64,000 nucleotides of DNA from Nibribacter ruber (lineage in GTDB: Bacteria > Bacteroidota > Bacteroidia > Cytophagales > Hymenobacteraceae), in the NCBI RefSeq assembly GCF_009913235.1, contig NZ_CP047897.1, forward strand, positions 1,364,001 to 1,428,000, written 5' to 3'. Below are positions 1 through 7,698 of the stretch, piece by piece. The notes under the pieces are model-generated. The model was given only the letters and a program-made list of their open reading frames with translations. It ran no database searches and had not been told where the DNA came from. Every line of letters starts with the position of its first letter. Positions within the stretch are counted from its first letter, which is position 1. The position numbers and the translations under genes were made by a program.

Positions 1-1139
1 CCAACGCCATCCTGTTCACCAACGGCGACAATGACACCTTCCCGCTGTGGTACGCCCAGGAGGTGGAAGGCTTTAGAACCGATGTGCGCGTGCTGGTGCT
101 CCCCTACCTCAACACCGACTGGTACATTGAACAGTTGAAGAAGCCCATGAACGCCTCTGCGCCGGTTAGCACTACGCTGCAAATGGCCCAGTATGCCTTC
201 AGCAACAACAACTACCTGCCCTACGTGCCCAATCCCAGCGTGCAGGACAGTGGCATGGACGTACGCCAATATCTGAATCTGCTGCAGTCCCAACATCCCG
301 CCTTGCAAGTGCAAACCCAGGACGGCCGGACCTTAAACGTACTGCCCACCAAAAAACTGCTACTGTCTGTGAACCCCGCAGAGGTCCTGAAAAATCAAAC
401 CATCTCCCCGGAAAGAGCCAGCCAGGTGGCACCTAGTATGAATTGGAGCCTTCAGACCGAGGCTCTAGAGAAGAAGCACCTGGTCATCCTAGACATTCTG
501 GCTTCCAATAATTGGCAGCGGCCCATCTACTTTTCTACCGCGGGTTCAGAGACCACAGAAATGGGTTTGCAGCCGTTCTTACAGTTAGAAGGTCTGGCCC
601 TGCGCGTAGTGCCTGCCCGTAACCCAGACACCCAGGCAACAGCGTATGTAGACCGGGAACGCACGTATCTGCGGCTAATGCAGCAGTTCAGGTTCACGGG
701 CCTGCAAAACACAGACCATGCGTATGAAGAAAACTTCACTACCCAGCTAGCACCCATGTACCGAACCGCCTTTGTAGACCTGGCCACTGCCTATCTACAG
801 AACGGTCAGACAGAAAAAGCCCGCGCCGTCTTGCAAAAATGCCTTGCCGACTTACCAGACCAAGGCGCCCCGCACAATTTTGAAAGCGCCTCTCTGGTGT
901 TGCCCCTAGCTAAGGCAGGGATGACCAAACAAGCGCAGCAACTGACCAATTTGCTCAGCCATAGATTTGACCAGCAGCTCATCTATTACAGCACCCAACC
1001 CGCCTATTTTGACCGTGAACGCCAACTCAACTTATACGGCCTCCAGAACCTGACCCAAGCCGCATACGCCGCTGGTTTACCACAAGCCCCGCAGCTAGAA
1101 AGGCTCTTTAAGAAACACTATCGTTTAATTAGTAATTGA
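1..1139 (+). CDS. DUF2723 (GT117-like) membrane protein, C-terminal part
   Basis: The reading frame is open from base 3, so the true start lies upstream of the window; the first GTG (63) is internal. The opening residues NAILFTNGDNDTFPLWYAQE are the signature of the large (about 1000 aa) DUF2723 proteins of Bacteroidota, polytopic membrane proteins classed as GT117 glycosyltransferases and thought to use lipid-linked sugars. What is visible is the soluble C-terminal part: the conserved NGDND segment, then a helical stretch with a TPR-like repeat (DLATAYLQNGQTEKARAVLQ, about 120 residues before the end). The stop is TGA at 1137-1139. Family assignment is firm; substrate and role cannot be seen here. 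Confidence 0.85.
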   Translation, partial: NAILFTNGDNDTFPLWYAQEVEGFRTDVRVLVLPYLNTDWYIEQLKKPMNASAPVSTTLQMAQYAFSNNNYLPYVPNPSVQDSGMDVRQYLNLLQSQHPALQVQTQDGRTLNVLPTKKLLLSVNPAEVLKNQTISPERASQVAPSMNWSLQTEALEKKHLVILDILASNNWQRPIYFSTAGSETTEMGLQPFLQLEGLALRVVPARNPDTQATAYVDRERTYLRLMQQFRFTGLQNTDHAYEENFTTQLAPMYRTAFVDLATAYLQNGQTEKARAVLQKCLADLPDQGAPHNFESASLVLPLAKAGMTKQAQQLTNLLSHRFDQQLIYYSTQPAYFDRERQLNLYGLQNLTQAAYAAGLPQAPQLERLFKKHYRLISN

Positions 1140-1175
1140 TAATTAAGAATTAATAATGACGAAGAGTGGTATAGT

Positions 1176-1213
1176 CGTTTTTGGGCTGTTTTCTGGGAAA
1201 GAGGCTAAAAACG
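1176..1213. repeat. 38-bp palindrome, copy 1
   Basis: Left arm CGTTTTTGGGCTGTTTTC is canonical; right arm ends GAGGCTAAAAACG with two mismatches. Lies 37 bases after the DUF2723 stop, between convergent genes. Confidence 0.85.
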
Positions 1214-1367
1214 CCCTCGCCTAAAGTTGGCAATTTGTGGTTAGTAGGATGGTAAATTACAATTGATGAATGGCTTTAGCAATTAAGCAGTTGGAAACTT
1301 GCGGCAATGGTGGTTTTAAGTTAAAAACATGCAGCAAAGAGCTTAGCCACCGCCTTTCTAGCTTGCC

Positions 1368-1391
1368 CACAAGATCCTTTCACGATGACAA
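1368..1391 (-). repeat. Dispersed hairpin repeat (TCATCCTGAAAGGATC family)
   Basis: Contains AAGATCCTTTCACGATGACA, a one-base variant of the hairpin element also seen at 23491-23517, 23618-23643 and 55794-55820. The upstream flank AGCTTGCC is shared with the 23618 copy. Confidence 0.6.
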
Positions 1392-1470
1392 CTTAGATGT
1401 AGAGATGTGAAAATTTGAAAATGTGGCGATGTGAAGATTTGAAGATGGCACAAACGGGTACCATGGCACG

Positions 1471-1490
1471 AGCGGACGCTTGCGTCCGCT
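1471..1490. repeat. Perfect 20-bp hairpin
   Basis: AGCGGACGC and GCGTCCGCT are exact complements around TT. The preceding context CCATGGCACGAGC resembles CCATGGCACAAGC at about 38570, suggesting another dispersed family. Confidence 0.6.
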
Positions 1491-1493
1491 TGC

Positions 1494-1570
1494 CTTGGTC
1501 CTTCCCCTGACAGACCAACACCTCTAAGGATTATTTATACAAGATTTTGTCTGTCAGGGGACAGACCAAG
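1494..1570. repeat. Imperfect inverted repeat, 22-base arms
   Basis: The arm at 1494-1515 (CTTGGTCCTTCCCCTGACAG and two more bases) pairs with 1549-1570 at about 20 of 22 positions around a loop of about 33 A+T-rich bases. It could form a long stem-loop; no U-tract follows. Confidence 0.7.
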
Positions 1571-1631
1571 GAGATGGGAGAGCTTACTATCCTAAGAAAC
1601 CCTAAAGCCAAGAAGATAATGGACAGTCAGA

Positions 1632-1725
1632 AATTCTTAATTCTTAATTCTTAATTCTTAATTCTTAATTCTTAATTCTTAATTCTTAATTCTTAATTCT
1701 TAATTCTTAATTCTTAATTCTTAAT
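1632..1725. repeat. AATTCTT heptanucleotide tandem array
   Basis: About 13 uninterrupted copies of the 7-base unit AATTCTT. The right end runs into the stop codon of the minus-strand DsbA-like gene (TTA at 1725-1727). Seven is not a multiple of three, but the array begins at the stop, so copy-number change would not alter the protein. Confidence 0.95.
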
Positions 1726-2366
1726 TAAAAAGGAATGCTCATGGCTTGCAGGAGTCTTTCTTCTAGTTCTGGTAGTTGGCAGTAGCCTTTGGAGATGAGG
1801 CGCGGGCCTTGGGGATGGTCCAGAAAAAGGGTGGGCAGGGTGTCTACGCCCAGGCCTTGCACATACTGGAACTCCTGCTCGGTTTGCCTGAAGATTTCCT
1901 CGGTCTCAAAGACGGCCAGAAACAGGTTTTCAGATATCCCGAAGAGCCGCAGCACCTCCACCAACACCTCTGTTTTGCTTAAGTCCCGGCCATCGGCGTA
2001 AAAGCTGGAGTGTAAGGCTCTGAGCACCTCTAAGGTAAGCGCGGGGCGTAAATGGCGCACCGTGAGCAACGCCCTACAGGCAGGCTCTGTGTCATAGGAG
2101 AGCTCGGGTTGCAGAAAGATATGGTAGTCAAAGGGAAGCTGTGATTTAGACTGCGCCCGATGCCAGCCCACCGCCAATTTATCCCGTTCCTCACTGGTTA
2201 AAGGTTCATGCGCATACGGCCTGAATCCACCCACCAATACCTTCACCGTCAGCCTCCCATACCACAGCGCCTGCAGACGCCTCACTACGGGCGTGAAGCC
2301 ATAGCACCAAGCGCACATAGGATCCGTGACATACAGCAGAACAGGATTTTCGGGCAGAAGGGGCAT
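1725..2366 (-). CDS. DsbA/FrnE-family thioredoxin-fold oxidoreductase
   Basis: A 213-residue protein starting at ATG 2366 (MPLLPENPVLLYVTDPMCAW); a longer TTG-initiated form to 2378 is possible but unlikely. The thioredoxin-like beta strand is followed by a CAWC active site (Cys18, Cys21), then a long helical insertion and a C-terminal cis-Pro region (VDTLPTLFLD), as in DsbA/2-hydroxychromene isomerase-like proteins of the FrnE type. No signal peptide is evident, so a cytoplasmic thiol-disulfide or isomerase activity is likely. Its stop codon is made by the edge of a heptanucleotide array. Substrate unknown. Confidence 0.8.
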   Translation of the reverse strand: MPLLPENPVLLYVTDPMCAWCYGFTPVVRRLQALWYGRLTVKVLVGGFRPYAHEPLTSEERDKLAVGWHRAQSKSQLPFDYHIFLQPELSYDTEPACRALLTVRHLRPALTLEVLRALHSSFYADGRDLSKTEVLVEVLRLFGISENLFLAVFETEEIFRQTEQEFQYVQGLGVDTLPTLFLDHPQGPRLISKGYCQLPELEERLLQAMSIPF

Positions 2367-2565
2367 ATATATTGACAAATGGTGGATTTACTTTTACCGC
2401 GTTCCTCGCCAGAAAGGTTTACAATTTACCTTTCGAGTTGCATCAAAACCCATTCAGCCAAACCAAGAAACAGCCCCTACAAGCAATTCAATACCGGTTT
2501 ATATACAACTACCAATGAAACCATAGTACCTGAGCACGATCCCGAGACACTTGACCCTAGATTAA

Positions 2566-2668
2566 ATGCTTGTCTGGATTTGCAATCCGCCGGGGAACAC
2601 GTCTTGTAAGGCATTGGGGATTGCAAATCCCCTTTTCAGTGCCTCCGGATTGCAAATCCGGAAGAGCT
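2566..2668. repeat. REP-like cluster of GGATTTGCAATCC hairpins
   Basis: Three related units: GGATTTGCAATCCGCC, GGGGATTGCAAATCCCC and TCCGGATTGCAAATCCGGA followed by AGAGC. The same units recur at 55970-56103, 59553-59604 and 59717-59775. They look like REP/BIME sequences of the kind mobilised by RAYT (TnpA-REP) transposases; no such transposase is in the window. Confidence 0.75.
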
Positions 2669-2705
2669 TATGAAAGGATGGCTGGCAGAAGAAAGTAATG
2701 CGCAA

Positions 2706-2729
2706 GAGACATGGCGGTGCCATTGTCTC
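2706..2729. repeat. 24-bp GAGACA hairpin repeat
   Basis: GAGACATGGCGGTGCCATTGTCTC folds on itself with central mismatches. Context (AATGCGC before, TACC after) matches the copies at 24823-24846 and 55924-55947. Confidence 0.7.
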
Positions 2730-2995
2730 TACCACCGAAACGATCACTTACAACATCCATCCGCGCCAGCGATGCAGGCATTGCAACCTCTCCACCGCCA
2801 ATAGCACCGGCCGAGCGACCTTGCGCAGGGCAGCCCTGGCTGTGCGCCCGGAGCATGGGAGAGAGCAGGTAGTAGCTGGTCAAAGAGCAGTGACGTAAGC
2901 TGGCTAAGAGCAGATCACCTGAGCCAGGTGCACTTCTCCGAAGAAAAGACTGTCCGAGCGGCAGCGAGTTTCTTTTCTTCTTGATTCTTTTGGTT

Positions 2996-3019
2996 ACTTT
3001 TCTCATCAAGGAGAAAAGT
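2996..3019. repeat. Hairpin ACTTTTCTC/GAGAAAAGT
   Basis: Nine-base perfect arms around ATCAAG, within a purine/pyrimidine-skewed stretch. No open frame supports it as coding. Confidence 0.5.
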
Positions 3020-3098
3020 GACAAACGCGGGCAGAAAGTAAGGAATAAGAAGGTTGGTAAGTAGGTGTTGAAAGGTAGAGGCTTGAAGGGCAGTCATG

Positions 3099-3122
3099 GT
3101 TGTTGGTGATAACATCAACGAC
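3099..3122. repeat. GTTGGTGATAACATCAAC hairpin repeat
   Basis: GTTGTTGGTG-ATAA-CATCAACGAC forms a stem with one or two mismatches; a perfect version is at 17028-17051. Confidence 0.6.
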
Positions 3123-3140
3123 GGCGTGAGGCATGACCTA

Positions 3141-3180
3141 CTGATGTAAACACCCCCCTTCGCCCCCCTCAAAGGGGGAA
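3141..3180 (-). repeat. CTCCCCTTGAGGGG...GTGTTTACATCAG repeat
   Basis: Reverse-strand copy of a dispersed element found at 24751-24789 and 55852-55889; the shared end reads CTGATGTAAACACCCC on the + strand. Confidence 0.7.
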
Positions 3181-3314
3181 TCCTTGGTTAGCAATGGTAA
3201 TTGGCTCTTTAATAGCGACTCAGAACTCTAAACTCAGAACTCCCTTGTCATCTTCCTATCCCTCCAAAGGAGGACGAAAGCAACAACGTCAGTTAAGAAA
3301 GGCAACAAAAAAAC

Positions 3315-3352
3315 CGTTTTCAGCCTGTTTTCTGGAAAACAAGCCAAAAACG
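3315..3352. repeat. 38-bp palindrome, copy 2
   Basis: Left arm CGTTTTCAGCCTGTTTTC, right arm GAAAACAAGCCAAAAACG. Lies 21 bases beyond the helicase stop codon. Confidence 0.85.
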
Positions 3353-3373
3353 GCTAATAGGAACAAGACAATC

Positions 3374-4639
3374 TTACTTCTTCTTCTTTTTCTTGTTGGC
3401 GTTAGACACCTTAGGTGCCTTTTTCATAGAATCCAACTTCGCCTCATGCTCGCGCATCAGGGCCATCACATCTGGTTTGGCCTCAGAGGAGAAGTCAATG
3501 GTGGCCGAGTAGTCGTCCTTGGCAATTTCCAGCACTTTGATGGGCTTGCCCAGGAACTTCTCAATCTCGTCCAGAATTGGTTTCTCCTCTGGGCTGCAGA
3601 AAGACACCGACTTTCCTTTATGCGTGCCTCTACCCGTACGGCCTACGCGGTGCACATAATTTTCAGGGACTTCAGGCAGGTCATAGTTGACCACGTATTC
3701 TACGCTGGGGATGTCAATGCCTCGTGAACTCACATCCGTGGCCACTAACACTTTCACATCGCCTTTCTTGAAGCGGTTAAGTGAAGTGAGGCGCTCTTTC
3801 TGGTCTTTGTCGCCGTGCAGGGTTTCGGTGACGATGCCCACGCGCTTCATGGCTTCGTGCACGCGCTCTGCCCGTACCTTGGTCCGCACGAAGACCAGAA
3901 TCTTGCTTCCGGCATTCTCCTGCACAACGCGCTCCAAGAAGAAACGCTTGTCATCCATGCCCACATAGGCCACCGAGTGGTCCACGTTCTTGGCTACCGG
4001 ATCTTTAGGCGATACCTGAATACGGATAGGTTTGGACACCAGCGAGTAGGCCAAATCTTTGATGTGCTCATTGATAGTAGCCGAGAAGAACAGCGTCTGC
4101 CGCTTGCGAGGCAAGAATTTCATTAAATCCCTGATGTCTCTGATAAAGCCCAGGTCCAGCATGTGGTCAGCCTCATCCAGGATGAGAATCTCTACGCGTT
4201 CTAGTCTAATGTAGCCTTGGCTTACCAGGTCAAACATACGCCCGGGCGTGGCTACCAGAATGTCTATGCCGTCCTCTAGTTTGGCAATTTGCGGTCCCTG
4301 CTCCACGCCGCCAAACACTGAGAATGTCTTCACACGCGTGTGCTTGCCCAAAGTCTGGAACACCTCCGTGATCTGGATAGCCAATTCACGGGTTGGTACC
4401 ATGACCAGGCACTTGATGCCATCCTCGCGGGCGTATTGTTTGCGCTCATGCAGTTTGTGCAAGACCGGTATGGCAAACGCCGCTGTCTTGCCCGTGCCGG
4501 TCTGGGCAATGGCCAGCACGTCCTCCCCTTTTAAGATGGGCGGAATGGCTTTGAACTGGATGTCGGTGGGCTTCTTGAAGTCCAGTTTGTCCAGAGCTTT
4601 CTTGATGGCGGGATTTATAGAGTAATCGTCAAATTTCAT
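3374..4639 (-). CDS. DEAD-box ATP-dependent RNA helicase (RhlE-like)
   Basis: A 421-residue protein with the full set of helicase motifs: Q-motif (PTDIQ, about 24-28), AQTGTGKT Walker A (45-52), PTRELA (82-87), TPGR (131-134), DEAD (155-158), SAT (186-188), RGIDIP (306-311) and HRVGRTGR (330-337). The C-terminal tail ends in a lysine run, common in cold-shock and ribosome-assembly helicases of the RhlE group, and would help RNA binding. Length fits a core helicase with a short tail. It unwinds RNA duplexes or remodels RNPs in the cytoplasm with ATP; the particular RNA target is not visible. It starts at ATG 4639 and is transcribed alone. Confidence 0.93.
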   Translation of the reverse strand: MKFDDYSINPAIKKALDKLDFKKPTDIQFKAIPPILKGEDVLAIAQTGTGKTAAFAIPVLHKLHERKQYAREDGIKCLVMVPTRELAIQITEVFQTLGKHTRVKTFSVFGGVEQGPQIAKLEDGIDILVATPGRMFDLVSQGYIRLERVEILILDEADHMLDLGFIRDIRDLMKFLPRKRQTLFFSATINEHIKDLAYSLVSKPIRIQVSPKDPVAKNVDHSVAYVGMDDKRFFLERVVQENAGSKILVFVRTKVRAERVHEAMKRVGIVTETLHGDKDQKERLTSLNRFKKGDVKVLVATDVSSRGIDIPSVEYVVNYDLPEVPENYVHRVGRTGRGTHKGKSVSFCSPEEKPILDEIEKFLGKPIKVLEIAKDDYSATIDFSSEAKPDVMALMREHEAKLDSMKKAPKVSNANKKKKKK

Positions 4640-4984
4640 GGGTACACGGGTTTCGGCGGGAGCCGAGGGTGAAAGCGTTTCTCCTTGTACGAAACACCAG
4701 CAGAAACTTCTGCAAAGGTGCGATTTCTTTCTGGCATTTGCAGAGGGAGGCGGGGGATTTGCGTTTTGGACTAGTTTGGAAAAAAAAGCTAAGAACAGAA
4801 ATAAAATCCATATCTTGTATTAATAAAACACTATATAACTAAAATTTAATTACAGTTATTCTTTATTTTTAAAAATAAGTACACCTTATATAGATTTAAC
4901 TGTAATGAATAGAATTTTAGTAGCAAGTCATACAGATAGTAAAACAAAATAGCAGATAACTAAAGATTCAAATAACTAAAATTT
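4640..4984. other. A+T-rich spacer upstream of the CBASS cassette
   Basis: No gene. Composition shifts from mixed to strongly A+T-rich at about 4800. It contains a decayed 38-bp palindrome (4762-4797), a 10-base inverted repeat (4849-4858 with 4897-4906) and a 14-base direct repeat (4835-4848 and 4972-4985). The promoter of the cassette must lie here, but no clear TTG/TAnnTTTG pair was recognised. Confidence 0.6.
4762..4797. repeat. Decayed 38-bp palindrome at left edge of CBASS region
   Basis: CGTTTTGGACTAG ... GGAAAA ... AGCTAAGAAC aligns with the family consensus after a few one-base gaps. It stands just before the A+T-rich segment; an intact copy lies at the other end (6903-6940). Confidence 0.5.
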
Positions 4985-4985
4985 A
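4835..4985. repeat. Direct repeats ATAACTAAAATTTA and inverted repeat ATTACAGTTA
   Basis: ATAACTAAAATTTA occurs exactly at 4835-4848 and 4972-4985, the second overlapping the A of the CD-NTase start codon; a partial copy (ATAACTAAA) lies at about 4957. Between them ATTACAGTTA (4849-4858) is the exact reverse complement of TAACTGTAAT (4897-4906). It may be a regulator site or a low-complexity coincidence. Confidence 0.5.
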
Positions 4986-5992
4986 TGGCATCAACGGTAA
5001 ATAGTGCATTCGACACTTTTATGAAAGATAGTATTCGTTTAAATAGTGACAGAAACATCATAGCAAAAAAAAGTAAAAACAATTTACTTATTGAAATAGA
5101 AAAGTTTCCTAGTGACGGAAAATTCCTTGACTACTATACCGATTACATGAGCATTGATTATGGTTCATATTCACGTAAGACAAAAATAAGACCACTAGAC
5201 GATATTGATTTAATGGTAGTTTTGCATGCCCAGGGTAATTGGAGGGAACCAATTGATGATGGCTATAGGATTCGAGTTAGACCAGAAGCAAGTAAGCAAA
5301 TAGCATTATGTAACTCAGGAACGGACGCATTAAATTCGATAAAAGTTATCAATAAATTTAAAGAATACTTATCCAATATATCTTCTTATAAGAAAGCTGA
5401 AATAAAGAGAAATCAAGAAGCTGTAACTTTAGAACTCAACTCATATGAATGGGTATTTGATATTGTGCCTTGTTTCGAGACGGCTCCCGATTACCTTGGA
5501 AAAACTTTTTTCTTAATCCCTGATGGAAAAGGAAATTGGAAACCTACTGACCCAAGAATTGATAAAAACAGAACTAATAGTATTAACGGAAAACAACAAA
5601 TTTCAGTATTGGACATGATTCGAATAATGAAATTCTGGACAAAGCGAAGGACCGCATCTACAATGGGTTCATATTTTCTAGAATGTTTGATTTTACAGTA
5701 CTATGATTCTAATACCGTCAATAGTAGCACATATATTCACATTGAATTACCAAATTTATTCGCCTACATATATCATCAAATTCATCAGACTTTAAATGAC
5801 CCAAAGGGATTCCAGGGAGATTTAAATAAACTTACATGGGATGAAAGAAATTCTATACAAGAAAGGGCGAAACTAGATTACAATCGCTCAATCCAAGCTC
5901 GCGAATATGAAACAAAAGGCAAGCAAAAAGAATCTATAGAAAAATGGGGCGAAATATTCGGCTCTGAGTTTCCAATCTATTCAGCATACTAA
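4985..5992 (+). CDS. CBASS CD-NTase (SMODS nucleotidyltransferase)
   Basis: A 335-residue cGAS/DncV-like nucleotidyltransferase. Visible: the active-site GS motif (GSYSRKTKIRP, 60-70), the metal-binding DID (Asp73, Asp75) and the third acidic residue in FDIVP (Asp159), then the helical half with TDPR (188-191), a STMGSYFLE helix (225-233) and a WGEIFGSEFP C-terminus (321-330) usual for SMODS proteins. Such enzymes make cyclic di- or trinucleotides on phage infection; the product cannot be read from sequence. The ATG at 4985 follows an A+T-rich leader. Its stop overlaps the next start by one base (TAATG), so the two are translationally coupled. Codon use and A+T content differ sharply from the neighbours, which indicates horizontal acquisition. 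Confidence 0.9.
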   Translation: MASTVNSAFDTFMKDSIRLNSDRNIIAKKSKNNLLIEIEKFPSDGKFLDYYTDYMSIDYGSYSRKTKIRPLDDIDLMVVLHAQGNWREPIDDGYRIRVRPEASKQIALCNSGTDALNSIKVINKFKEYLSNISSYKKAEIKRNQEAVTLELNSYEWVFDIVPCFETAPDYLGKTFFLIPDGKGNWKPTDPRIDKNRTNSINGKQQISVLDMIRIMKFWTKRRTASTMGSYFLECLILQYYDSNTVNSSTYIHIELPNLFAYIYHQIHQTLNDPKGFQGDLNKLTWDERNSIQERAKLDYNRSIQAREYETKGKQKESIEKWGEIFGSEFPIYSAY

Positions 5993-6867
5993 TGAATAAT
6001 ATTAAAATAAATCAGGAACTACCACAAAATCTTAAATTCCTAAAAGCGCAGAGGGTTATTTATGCAAATGCCAAGAAAATATATAGATGGCAACTTACTA
6101 TAAGTATTGTTGTTGTGGTAACACTTAACATCATTAAACTTACCCAAAAAAACTTTACAACTATTGACTTAACACCCTATATAGCCTTAGTCTCTGTATC
6201 AGTGACTTTATTTGACTTACTGTTCCTCTCGGGTTATTTATCAAAATTTAAAACTAACGGAGCTAAAGTCCAAGAATTATTTGACTGCAATGTGTATAAC
6301 ATGGAATGGAATGAAACAAACAGCGGCGATAAACCAGAAAACTGGATTATTGAGGAAGCTGAGAATAAATACGTTCACAACCCCAAGGCTCCATTATCAA
6401 ATTGGTATCACATTGAACTTGATGGTCTAAATCAACAGGAAGCAATACTACGGTGCCAAGAAACAAATTTGGAATATGACCGGAAATTAAGGTATCATTT
6501 TAAAAACGACTGTCTGATTATTTGCTTGTCTATTGTTATAATTTCTTTTGTTGTAGCAACAATTATAAATACCTCCTTACAAGGTTATTTAACCAATTTC
6601 ATTGCACCTACTTTACCTCTTATTGTAATTTTACTAAAATTGGTATTAGACAATAAAAAAGCCGTCAGGTCATTGGAAGAAGTAAGGAAAGCTGTAAGAA
6701 AGCTTCGTAACGCTGGTGGCACTCCTTCAATGAATCAGTTAAGACAAGTACAAGACAAGCTATATTGCAGTAGAAAAGATAGTAGTTTGATTCCTGAAAA
6801 TTATTATCAATACAGGAGAGCAAAATTAGAACAATCCACAAAAATTAATGTTGCAAATCCGTTATAG
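5992..6867 (+). CDS. CBASS effector with S-4TM pore-forming domain
   Basis: A 291-residue protein with four predicted membrane segments (about 33-50, 62-82, 171-192 and 199-219). A soluble loop lies between the second and third helices and carries AKVQELFDCNVYNMEWN (91-107). The C-terminal soluble tail carries RQVQDKLYCSRKDSSLIPENYY (251-272, split here by motif). This layout and both motifs match S-4TM (SMODS-associated 4TM effector) proteins. In CBASS, the nucleotide made by the partner enzyme is thought to trigger such effectors to permeabilise the inner membrane and abort infection. It overlaps the CD-NTase stop by one base. No E2/JAB, TRIP13/HORMA or other ancillary genes follow, so this is a minimal type I arrangement. 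Confidence 0.87.
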   Translation: MNNIKINQELPQNLKFLKAQRVIYANAKKIYRWQLTISIVVVVTLNIIKLTQKNFTTIDLTPYIALVSVSVTLFDLLFLSGYLSKFKTNGAKVQELFDCNVYNMEWNETNSGDKPENWIIEEAENKYVHNPKAPLSNWYHIELDGLNQQEAILRCQETNLEYDRKLRYHFKNDCLIICLSIVIISFVVATIINTSLQGYLTNFIAPTLPLIVILLKLVLDNKKAVRSLEEVRKAVRKLRNAGGTPSMNQLRQVQDKLYCSRKDSSLIPENYYQYRRAKLEQSTKINVANPL

Positions 6868-6902
6868 AAAGTGATTTAAGCGAAGTAGCTAACCCCATCA
6901 TC

Positions 6903-6940
6903 CGTTTTCGGGCTGTATTCCAGAAATCAGCCCGAAAACG
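6903..6940. repeat. 38-bp palindrome, copy 3
   Basis: CGTTTTCGGGCTG and CAGCCCGAAAACG pair perfectly, with two changes from the common arm compensated on the other side. Right edge of the CBASS region. Confidence 0.9.
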
Positions 6941-7023
6941 GAAAACTTTCTCCTACATTTTGCCCTTTCTTTAAACCTCTCCCCTCCCCTGGTTGTTTCC
7001 CTTACAAGAAGATAAACAACCAA

Positions 7024-7698
7024 ATGGAAAATATAGAAAAGACCAACATCCCATTAAAAGACACCAGAACTAGAATTCTGGAGGCCTTTGTGCACCATGT
7101 ACTGGAGACGGGCCAGGAGCCGGTGTCTGTGTATAAGTTCGCGCAGAGCTTGGGCATGACTGAGCAGGAGTTCTACACGTTTTACACCTCGTTTCAGGGG
7201 GTGAAAGGCGGTGTGTGGGATTCCATCTTTGAGCAGACCCTGGCAGACATGTACGCGCAACCAGCGTACGCCCACTACTCACCCAAAGAGAAGCTCCTCT
7301 CCTTTTATTTCACCTGGATAGAAGAACTCAAGAAGAACCGCAGTTACCTGCTGACGCTTTATGAGAAACAGCCAGATTTCAAGAAGGTGACGCCGCAGGA
7401 GGTGCAAAGCTTTAAGCGCCATTTTACGGCCTTCGCCAAAACGCTGGTGCAGGAAGGCAAGGAAACCGAGCAGATTGTAGACCGCAAATACGTGTCAGAC
7501 AAATACCCCGAGGCCCTGTGGCTGGAAACCCTGTTCATCTTCCAATTCTGGTTGAAAGACACCTCGCCGGGCTTTGAACGCACCGATGCCGCCATTGAGA
7601 AATCAGTGAGCTTGTTCTTTGACGTGGTAGGCAGAAACGCCGTCGACTCCCTCTTTGACTTCGCCAAATTCTTGTACCAGTCTAAAAAATTCGTATGA
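7024..7698 (+). CDS. TetR-family transcriptional regulator
   Basis: A 224-residue protein with an N-terminal TetR helix-turn-helix (TRTRILEAFVHHVLETGQEP ... KFAQSLGMTEQEFYTFYTSF, about 14-58) and an all-helical ligand/dimer domain. The recognition helix is a divergent one. Its stop overlaps the start of the ABC1 kinase gene (ATGA at 7695-7698), so it forms a coupled two-gene operon and probably regulates it. The ligand is unknown. Confidence 0.85.
   Translation: MENIEKTNIPLKDTRTRILEAFVHHVLETGQEPVSVYKFAQSLGMTEQEFYTFYTSFQGVKGGVWDSIFEQTLADMYAQPAYAHYSPKEKLLSFYFTWIEELKKNRSYLLTLYEKQPDFKKVTPQEVQSFKRHFTAFAKTLVQEGKETEQIVDRKYVSDKYPEALWLETLFIFQFWLKDTSPGFERTDAAIEKSVSLFFDVVGRNAVDSLFDFAKFLYQSKKFV

Larger units (their letters stand above)
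1140..1724. other. Gene-free, repeat-rich spacer between convergent genes
   Basis: No credible gene. It holds a 38-bp palindrome (1176-1213), a copy of the GATCCTTTCAGGATGA family (1368-1391), a short hairpin (1471-1490), a long imperfect inverted repeat (1494-1570) and a heptanucleotide tandem array (1632-1725). Confidence 0.7.
2367..3373. other. About 1 kb repeat island without genes
   Basis: Several small open frames occur but none has protein-like composition or a family match; they are by-products of repeats. Identified elements: GGATTTGCAATCC-type hairpins (2566-2668), a GAGACA-hairpin (2706-2729), a hairpin at 2996-3019, a TTGGTGATAACACCAA-type hairpin (3099-3122), a CCCCTTGAGGGG-type repeat (3141-3180) and a 38-bp palindrome (3315-3352). 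Confidence 0.65.

Noticed and set aside
2668-3172. Overlapping small open frames on the minus strand (118 and 85 codons)
   Set aside because: They are read through hairpin repeats and low-complexity sequence, with no start context and no protein-like pattern.
3194-3727. 177-codon plus-strand open frame
   Set aside because: Mostly antisense to the helicase gene and crosses palindrome copy 2; a shadow frame.
4985-6867. Toxin-antitoxin pair (nucleotidyltransferase type) instead of CBASS
   Set aside because: The first protein has the full-length CD-NTase pattern and the partner is a four-helix membrane protein, not a HEPN or MNT antitoxin.
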